Shown one piece after another: positions 57,551-64,000 of a stretch of DNA of 64,000 nt; the stretch's first letter is position 1; each line of letters starts with the position of its first letter. The notes beneath the pieces were generated by a model. The model was not told where the DNA came from and ran no database searches. It worked only from the letters and a program-made list of their open reading frames with translations. The translations under genes were made by a program, and so were the position numbers. Origin of the DNA: JANXYW01 sp031400455. Its GTDB lineage: Bacteria > Chloroflexota > Dehalococcoidia > DSTF01 > JACRBR01. The DNA lies in assembly GCA_031400455.1 (NCBI GenBank), contig JANNPX010000014.1:25299-89298 (forward strand). The letters are read 5' to 3'.

Positions 57551-58315
57551 ATGATCAAGCTGAAAGGCATCGCGAAGACCTACAAGCTCGGTGCGGAGAC
57601 CGTACACGCGCTGCGTAACGTCGATCTGACGATCCACGATGGTGAGTTCATGGCGATCATGGGGCCGTCAGGATCGGGAAAGTCGACGCTGATGAACATC
57701 GTCGGCTGCTTGGACCGGCCGACGGAAGGCATTTATCAGCTCGACGGCATCAACGTCAGCCGATTAGGCGACGCGCAGGTCGCGCGGGTGCGGAACCGGC
57801 GGCTGGGCTTCGTGTTTCAGTCCTTCAACCTGCTTCCGCACCTCAACGCCATCGACCAGGTGGCGATGCCGCTCTCGTATCGTGGAGTGGCGAATCGGAA
57901 GCAACTCGCACGGACGGCGCTGAAGCTGGTGGGGCTCGGCGCGCGGATGCACCACCGGCCGACGCAGCTCTCCGGCGGACAGCAGCAGCGCGTGGCGATC
58001 GCGCGGGCGATCGTCGGCAATCCGACGATTATCCTGGCGGACGAACCAACGGGCGCGCTGGATACGAAGACGAGCCACGACGTGATGGAGATCTTCCGCA
58101 AGCTGAACGAGGAGCGTGGAATCACCATAGCCTTCGTGACGCACGAGCACGACGTTGCCGCCTACACACGGCGGATCGTCTCGTTGAGGGATGGCGAGAT
58201 CGTCAGTGACGAGCCGAACGTACCTAGTTATGCGCACGTCGCCACTCCGGCCGCCGATGTGCAAGCGCAGGCCGCCACAGAGGGCCGCCCGCCGCCGAGT
58301 GAGGCACCAGCATGA
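57551..58315 (+). CDS. MacB-type ABC ATPase
   Basis: 254 residues. It has Walker A GPSGSGKST, Q-loop FVFQSFNLLPHLN, signature LSGGQQQRVAIARA, Walker B TIILADEPTGALD and switch His in FVTHEHDV. The order of domains matches LolD/MacB ATPases. A 25-residue Ala/Pro-rich tail is extra. The permease gene begins inside its stop (ATGA), and the adaptor ends 6 bp before it, so the three form a tripartite-type export system. Confidence 0.93.
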   Translation: MIKLKGIAKTYKLGAETVHALRNVDLTIHDGEFMAIMGPSGSGKSTLMNIVGCLDRPTEGIYQLDGINVSRLGDAQVARVRNRRLGFVFQSFNLLPHLNAIDQVAMPLSYRGVANRKQLARTALKLVGLGARMHHRPTQLSGGQQQRVAIARAIVGNPTIILADEPTGALDTKTSHDVMEIFRKLNEERGITIAFVTHEHDVAAYTRRIVSLRDGEIVSDEPNVPSYAHVATPAADVQAQAATEGRPPPSEAPA

Positions 58316-59607
58316 GTTTGCTCGATATCTTCATCACGGCTCTCATCGCGCTACGCAGCAACTTCCTGCGCACGATGCTGACTATGCTCGGCATCATCAT
58401 CGGCATCGCTTCCGTGATCTCGCTGACCGCAGCGGGCGAGGGCGCGCAGCAGGGCGTGGCGGACCGGATTCGCGGCCTTGGCAGCAACTTGATGTTCGTT
58501 CGTCCGTACTCAGCGCAGCCGGCCGGTGGACTGGCCTCCGTGCTCCCGGGCGCAGGCCCTGCCCTCTTCTACGAGGACGCGAACGCGATCGCAGAAGCGA
58601 ACATCCCCGGGATTGACTCGATGGCTTCGCAGAACGTGGTGGGTCTGAGCGGTGATTTCATTCAGGCGAAGGTGATCTACCGCTCGCAGAGCGTCACGAC
58701 GACCCTTGTGGGTACGGAGCCCTCTTACCAGCAAGTGCGTGACTTCTACGTGGACAACGGTCGCTTTCTGTCCGAGGACGACGTGGACAAGAAGGGACTC
58801 GTCGTCGTGCTGGGCGCGGCGATTGCACGCGATGTCTTCGGAGACAAGGATCCTGTAGGCGAATCCATCGTCATCTTCGCTGGCCCCAGCGCGCAGTTCG
58901 GCGTGCGGTTCAGCTTCACTGTCATTGGTGTTATGGAGGAGAGGGGTGCGTCGGCGCAGGGAAATCAGGACGACCAGGTGTTTGTGCCGCTGCCTTCGTT
59001 CCAGGCTCGCGTAGCGTTGCTCCGGAATGCGCGAGGCTACACGAACGTCCAGCAGATTAACGTGAAACTCGCCGACAAGAGCGCCGAAGAGCCGGTTAAG
59101 CTTGCCATCGCCGACGTGCTCCGCAAGCAGCACAACATCATCAACGAGGATGACTTCCAGATACAGTCGCAAAGCGATGTGCTTTCGACGGCGACGTCCG
59201 TGGACCGGACGCTGCAGGTGCTGCTCGTCTCGATCGCGATCATCGCGCTGGTCGTCGGTGGCATCGGCATTATGAACATCATGCTCGTTTCGGTGAGCGA
59301 GCGAACGCGCGAGATCGGCATCCGGAAAGCGGTCGGCGCGAAACGCTTCGACATCCTGATGCAGTTCGTGATCGAAGCGCTGGTGGTGACGACGATCGGC
59401 GGCGCCATCGGTGTACTCGCCGGGGTGGGCGCGATCGAATTCGCGAAGTACTTCGAGATCGGCGGATCCGACACGAAGTACCTGATCACGCCGACATGGG
59501 TCGGTCTGGGCCTCGGCATGTCGGCCGTAACTGGGCTCGTCTTCGGCGTGTACCCGGCGTGGCGGGCGTCCCGCCTCGACCCGATTGAGGCGCTGCGCCG
59601 CGAGTAG
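58312..59607 (+). CDS. MacB-type ABC permease
   Basis: 431 residues. One N-terminal helix with LRTMLTMLGIIIGIASVISLTAAGEGAQQGV, a periplasmic-type domain (about 45-290), and three C-terminal helices with the conserved SVSERTREIGIRKAVGAKRFDILMQFVIEALVV and the closing PAWRASRLDPIEALRRE. All these are standard for MacB-type permeases in which ATPase and permease are separate proteins. It probably exports a peptide, antibiotic or lipid, under control of the TetR gene at the front of the operon. Confidence 0.93.
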   Translation: MSLLDIFITALIALRSNFLRTMLTMLGIIIGIASVISLTAAGEGAQQGVADRIRGLGSNLMFVRPYSAQPAGGLASVLPGAGPALFYEDANAIAEANIPGIDSMASQNVVGLSGDFIQAKVIYRSQSVTTTLVGTEPSYQQVRDFYVDNGRFLSEDDVDKKGLVVVLGAAIARDVFGDKDPVGESIVIFAGPSAQFGVRFSFTVIGVMEERGASAQGNQDDQVFVPLPSFQARVALLRNARGYTNVQQINVKLADKSAEEPVKLAIADVLRKQHNIINEDDFQIQSQSDVLSTATSVDRTLQVLLVSIAIIALVVGGIGIMNIMLVSVSERTREIGIRKAVGAKRFDILMQFVIEALVVTTIGGAIGVLAGVGAIEFAKYFEIGGSDTKYLITPTWVGLGLGMSAVTGLVFGVYPAWRASRLDPIEALRRE

Positions 59608-59652
59608 GGAACCTCACCCCGGGCTGTCTCCTGCGGCGACTCGGAAGCCTGA

Positions 59653-60213
59653 TCACTGCGCGGTGAACTCGATGGTTCGGTCGTTGACGCGCACCGTGTA
59701 ACGCCTACCGGACGCAAAGTCGGTCCCCAACTCAATCGTCGTTTCGTGCATGCCATAGATCTGCGTGCAGGCGATCTGCGGATCGGCCGGCATGGTGTTG
59801 CGGACCGCGATTGTGATCTCGTCGGCGGTACGGGTGGCCGTCGCGTCGGCGAACTCAGCACAGCCGCTGGGCAGGCCGGACGTGATGTGCACGGCGTACT
59901 GCGGCGGGGCTGACTCTCGCACGATCATCTCCGCTCCGTCGATGGGCGCCAGTTCGAATTTCCTGTCTGGGGCGAGCGTCGCGGTTGCGACAGGCGCCGG
60001 CGGGGTGAATGCCGACGGTATCGTCGCCGACGGGACGACTGGCGTCGTGCTCGTCCCGGGTGGCGCAGTCGCGCTGCTGACGACGGTCGTCGCTGCCGTC
60101 GCCGTGGTGGTGCGGACAGGCGTGGTCGGCGTCGGGCCGTCGGCATCATCGCCGCATGCCGTGAATGCGACGGCGAGCGCGGCCACGAGGGTCAGGGTCG
60201 CGAGAACCTTCAT
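59653..60213 (-). CDS. Putative lipoprotein of unknown function
   Basis: 186 residues from the ATG with GGAGG just upstream; the ORF is open further but without a signal. The signal peptide MKVLATLTLVAALAVAFTAC ends in a lipobox, Cys20. A Thr/Pro/Ala-rich tether (about 24-75) leads to a small domain (about 85-185) with two Cys (SGCAEF; ACTQIYG) that could pair, and strands such as EITIAVRNTMPADP and ETTIELGTDFASGRRYTVRVND. No family recognised. It is convergent with the efflux permease and divergent from tilS. Confidence 0.75.
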   Translation of the reverse strand: MKVLATLTLVAALAVAFTACGDDADGPTPTTPVRTTTATAATTVVSSATAPPGTSTTPVVPSATIPSAFTPPAPVATATLAPDRKFELAPIDGAEMIVRESAPPQYAVHITSGLPSGCAEFADATATRTADEITIAVRNTMPADPQIACTQIYGMHETTIELGTDFASGRRYTVRVNDRTIEFTAQ

Positions 60214-60276
60214 TAGACCTCCGGTTTGGTACATCTTACCGACGGTCGGCAACGGCGGAATGTTCCCCTGGACCGC

Positions 60277-60282
60277 TACCAT
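60277..60282 (+). promoter_or_regulatory. -10 element of a probably leaderless tilS transcript
   Basis: TACCAT ends 6 bp before the tilS ATG, with no Shine-Dalgarno. The same hexamer serves as -10 of the first rRNA promoter candidate. Confidence 0.45.
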
Positions 60283-60288
60283 ACCTAC

Positions 60289-61656
60289 ATGACGGACGAG
60301 TCCGAGCTTCACAGCCGCATCCGGAGGTTCGCAGCCGAGCAGACGCCGGCGCTCTCGATGGGGCGCGTGTTGATCGCCGTATCCGGCGGAGCGGATTCGA
60401 TCGCCACGGCAGCGCTACTGTCCGAGACCGGCTTGATCGAGGCAGGGCGGAGCGTCGTTGCGCACTTTGACCACCGTCTGCGCGATGTTGCTTCCTCGGA
60501 GTGCGACCGCGCCGCAGTCGAGGCGCTCCGTGCTCGATACGGCTTCAAGATGGAGCTGGGAGCTTGGGCCGAACCGCGCGGGGGCGAGGCCGCCGCGCGC
60601 GAGGTGCGCTATGCATTTCTCACTGTCGCCGCGCGGCGGCACGCCATCGACGCGATCGTGACTGGTCACACATCGGACGATCAGGTCGAAACCGTGGTGA
60701 TGCACGCGCTGCGGGGCTCCGGGCTGCGCGGCATGGCGGGCATGCTGCCGGAGCGTGCGCTGGATGGCGGGTTGCGGCTTGCGCGGCCCATGCTGTGCAT
60801 CTCGCGCGCCGAAACGCGCGCGTACTGCGATGAGCACGATCTGGCGTACCACGACGATGCGACGAACCTCGATCGCGCGTTCCTGCGGAATCGGGTGAGA
60901 CTAGATCTGCTCCCCGGGATGGAGGCGGTGGCGCCGGACGTGCGCGCAGGTCTCCTGCGGCTGGCGGCCGAGGCGCGCGACGGCGTCGCGGCGCTTGATG
61001 TGGTCGCGGCAGTGCACCTTGCCCAGGCGATCGTCGACGAAGATGCCGCATCGGTGACGCTGTCGCGAGCCGCGATCGGGGAAGTCGCCGTGGCGGTCGC
61101 GCCGTATGTGTGGCGCTTGGTGATCGAGCGGCTGCTGGGAGATGCGCGCGAGTTCGAGCGGCGGCACTACGACATCATGCGCGGCGCGCCCGTAGCGTCG
61201 ACGGGCGCGGTGTTCGAGTTGCCGCGTGGCGTGCGCGTCTTGGTCGATGCGGCGACGCTCACCGTGTCACGCCGGGCTATCGTGTCCGCGGCGATCCCGG
61301 CCGGGTTTGAGGCGGGGCTCCCGTTCTACGGCGCGGTGGGCGCATGGCGCATCGGCGTCGCGCCGATGGGTGATGCGGTGGGTGGCGCTTCAGCCGTCGT
61401 GCTTCCGTCCGGTGCGGTGGTGCGCGGACGCAGGCCGGGCGATCGGATGCAGCCGCTCGGGATGCGGGGTCATAAGAAACTGCAGGATTACTACGTGGAC
61501 CGGAAGATCGCACGGCGGCATCGGGACGCGGCGCCGGTCATCGCGTGCGGGGGCGACGTGTTGTGGACGCCGTTTGGAGCGGCGGAGTCGGCCGGGGTGG
61601 GCGCGCGGTATCGGATCCGCGCTGAGCGGATGACATCGCCGGGCGGCTCGGCTTGA
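60289..61656 (+). CDS. tilS: tRNA(Ile)-lysidine synthase
   Basis: 455 residues from the ATG just after the -10 box; an upstream in-frame ATG (60226) lies before it. The ATP loop is IAVSGGADSIATAALL (about 28-43). VVAHFDHRLRD, IVTGHTSDDQVETVVMHALRGSGLRGMAGM and YHDDATNLDRAFLRNRVRLDLLPGM are typical TilS blocks. The C-terminal domain ends with RRPGDRMQPLGMRGHKKLQDYYVDRKIARRHRDAAPVI. The enzyme changes C34 of the minor tRNA-Ile to lysidine so that it reads AUA. It is located directly before the rRNA operon, whose first promoter overlaps its stop. Confidence 0.93.
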   Translation: MTDESELHSRIRRFAAEQTPALSMGRVLIAVSGGADSIATAALLSETGLIEAGRSVVAHFDHRLRDVASSECDRAAVEALRARYGFKMELGAWAEPRGGEAAAREVRYAFLTVAARRHAIDAIVTGHTSDDQVETVVMHALRGSGLRGMAGMLPERALDGGLRLARPMLCISRAETRAYCDEHDLAYHDDATNLDRAFLRNRVRLDLLPGMEAVAPDVRAGLLRLAAEARDGVAALDVVAAVHLAQAIVDEDAASVTLSRAAIGEVAVAVAPYVWRLVIERLLGDAREFERRHYDIMRGAPVASTGAVFELPRGVRVLVDAATLTVSRRAIVSAAIPAGFEAGLPFYGAVGAWRIGVAPMGDAVGGASAVVLPSGAVVRGRRPGDRMQPLGMRGHKKLQDYYVDRKIARRHRDAAPVIACGGDVLWTPFGAAESAGVGARYRIRAERMTSPGGSA

Positions 61657-61682
61657 CTTGACGGTTCCGTCGCGGATACCAT
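61653..61682 (+). promoter_or_regulatory. rRNA promoter P1 candidate
   Basis: TTGACT at 61653-61658, an 18-bp spacer and TACCAT at 61677-61682. The -35 overlaps the tilS stop codon. Confidence 0.5.
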
Positions 61683-61890
61683 GCGGAGACGAACGAGAAC
61701 GGTCGGGTCCTGTGAGACCTTGCCTCCGGTGGCCCGTTATGTGACGGGTCGTTTCTTCGAACCGGACAGGCGTACAGAAGAGCCCCGATTTCACCGGCCG
61801 GTGGGATCCCAGAGCTAACCTGTCGCAGCAGTTTTTCCAAGTCAACAGAGTGTGTCTGTCGTGGACACCTGCGTGTGGGACGCGTCGCGT

Positions 61891-61919
61891 TTGACACGTG
61901 TAGAGTGCCGCGCTAGACT
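61891..61919 (+). promoter_or_regulatory. rRNA promoter P2
   Basis: TTGACA at 61891-61896, a 17-bp spacer and TAGACT at 61914-61919. Near-consensus, about 115 bp before the mature 16S end and 31 bp before the processing stem. Confidence 0.8.
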
Positions 61920-61949
61920 CTCTGGCCGTGCCGCCATGGGTGGCCGGAC

Positions 61950-61978
61950 GCACCTTAACAATTGGATAGCGGTAAGAA
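61950..61978 (+). other. 5' arm of the pre-16S processing stem
   Basis: A 29-nt arm that pairs with 63674-63702 at 27 of 29 positions (shared core ATTGGATAGCGGTAAGAA and its complement). The loop encloses the whole 16S. This is the RNase III-type stem expected in bacterial rRNA precursors. Confidence 0.85.
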
Positions 61979-62031
61979 ATAGTGCGGGTGAGGGTTCTCC
62001 GTTGAACCTAAACTCACTTCGGTGAGTTGAA

Positions 62032-63532
<1,501 letters not shown>

Positions 63533-63673
63533 TAGGGAGAAATTCCGGCCCCGGATCTTCGGAACCGGATCAACCGGATCTTCCCAGGTCAATCGGTACA
63601 CCTGTCGCCTCGGCGACAGCTCCTACCGTAGCCCGCGCCGGGGCCAATCGGCGCACATGGACCCCACTCGTCA

Positions 63674-63702
63674 TTCTTACCGCTATCCAATGGTTAAGGC
63701 GC
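63674..63702 (+). other. 3' arm of the pre-16S processing stem
   Basis: The complement of 61950-61978, with two mismatches. It lies about 140 nt after the mature 16S end and 20 nt before tRNA-Ile, so the tRNAs are released outside the 16S stem. Confidence 0.85.
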
Positions 63703-63722
63703 CCACGGCCGAACGAGACCGC

Positions 63723-63799
63723 GGGGCATTAGCTCAGCTGGTTAGAGCGCAGTCCTGATAAGACTGAGGTCTCTGGTTCGAGTCCAGAATGCCCCACCA
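63723..63799 (+). tRNA. tRNA-Ile (GAT anticodon)
   Basis: 77 nt with CCA encoded. Acceptor GGGGCAT pairs with ATGCCCC; D-arm AGCTCAGCTGGTTAGAGCG; anticodon loop CTGATAA; T-arm with GGTTCGAGTCC. The GAT anticodon reads isoleucine. Standard spacer tRNA of a 16S-23S operon. Confidence 0.96.
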
Positions 63800-63878
63800 C
63801 CTCCTTGGTCGTGCGGCACGCTGGCACTGGTTCCGGTTCGGCCCAGTCACCAGTGACGAAGCACCAGCGAACCAGAAC

Positions 63879-63954
63879 GGGGCCGTAGCTCAGTTGGGAG
63901 AGCACCTCCTTTGCAAGGAGGGGGTCAGGAGTTCGAGCCTCCTCGGCTCCACCA
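63879..63954 (+). tRNA. tRNA-Ala (TGC anticodon)
   Basis: 76 nt with CCA encoded. Acceptor GGGGCCG pairs with CGGCTCC (one G-U); D-arm AGCTCAGTTGGGAGAGC; anticodon loop TTTGCAA; T-arm GAGTTCGAGCCTC. Second spacer tRNA. The remaining 46 bp to the edge hold only the start of the 23S leader. Confidence 0.96.
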
Positions 63955-64000
63955 AACCGTCCGCTACGCTTGCGGCCGCGTCAACAAGCCGAGTACACTG

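Larger units (their letters stand above)
61657..62031 (+). other. Leader of the rRNA operon
   Basis: 375 bp between tilS and 16S. It holds promoters at 61653-61682 and 61891-61919, the 5' arm of the processing stem (61950-61978), and a small UUCG-capped hairpin (AACTCAC/GTGAGTT, 62011-62028) just before the mature 16S end. No ORF is credible in it. Confidence 0.75.

Overview
The window is a 64 kb, GC-rich bacterial chromosome segment ending in the start of a ribosomal RNA operon (16S, tRNA-Ile, tRNA-Ala; the 23S would lie beyond the right edge). The 16S sequence, the menaquinol-type cytochrome bc gene set, the many Thr/Pro-rich secreted proteins, a dockerin and the large set of acyl-CoA and flavin enzymes suggest a member of the Chloroflexota, perhaps Dehalococcoidia-like. 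That placement is by eye, not by alignment.

Layout. 1-1.3 kb: end of a Tad/Flp-pilus type locus (vWA protein, TadE-like pseudopilin). 1.4-5.9 kb: a respiratory bc operon under a clear TTGACA/TAGATT promoter: small membrane peptide, cytochrome b6-like, subunit-IV-like, Rieske, and a cytochrome c fused to a cupredoxin, then a small protein and a strong bidirectional terminator. 6-14 kb: an acyl-CoA dehydrogenase/HsaA-like flavoprotein, a three-gene iron/cobalamin-type ABC importer, an MFS transporter, an SDR and a metallophosphoesterase. 14.2-17.8 kb: a minus-strand operon with a cyclic-nucleotide-domain/patatin phospholipase and a FtsX/LolD-type ABC pair. 18-28 kb: the most unusual part, a 2082-residue secreted protein (LSSI pentapeptide solenoid, gingipain-like cysteine peptidase, dockerin) followed 48 bp later by a two-cyclase/AAA/TPR protein built like animal soluble adenylyl cyclase.

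28-39 kb: a catabolic acyl-CoA cluster behind a near-consensus promoter: two OB-fold (DUF35-type) proteins, two thiolase-fold proteins without the acyl-accepting cysteine, acyl-CoA ligase, crotonase, SnoaL-like protein, acyl-CoA dehydrogenase, nitronate-monooxygenase-type flavoprotein and a second HsaA-like flavoprotein. The gene set resembles steroid or other branched side-chain degradation by retro-aldol cleavage. 39-54.7 kb: a lipoprotein metzincin, a membrane hydrolase, and an envelope-glycan/protein-glycosylation locus (UDP-sugar dehydrogenase, GT2, GT39-like, two GT4, STT3-like, FkbM, flippase), plus a sortase-like substrate and a subtilisin with Ig-like domains. 55-61.7 kb: a TetR-controlled MacA/MacB-type efflux operon, a lipoprotein and tilS, then the rRNA operon with two promoters and an RNase III processing stem.

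Two genome-wide habits are visible. First, several first-of-operon genes have a TANNNT -10 box 5-8 bp before the ATG and no Shine-Dalgarno, which suggests leaderless mRNAs. Second, small dispersed repeats (heptamer arrays, C-rich hairpins, GGAGCTGAAGCTCC palindromes) sit in the gaps, and some supply the stop codon of the upstream gene.
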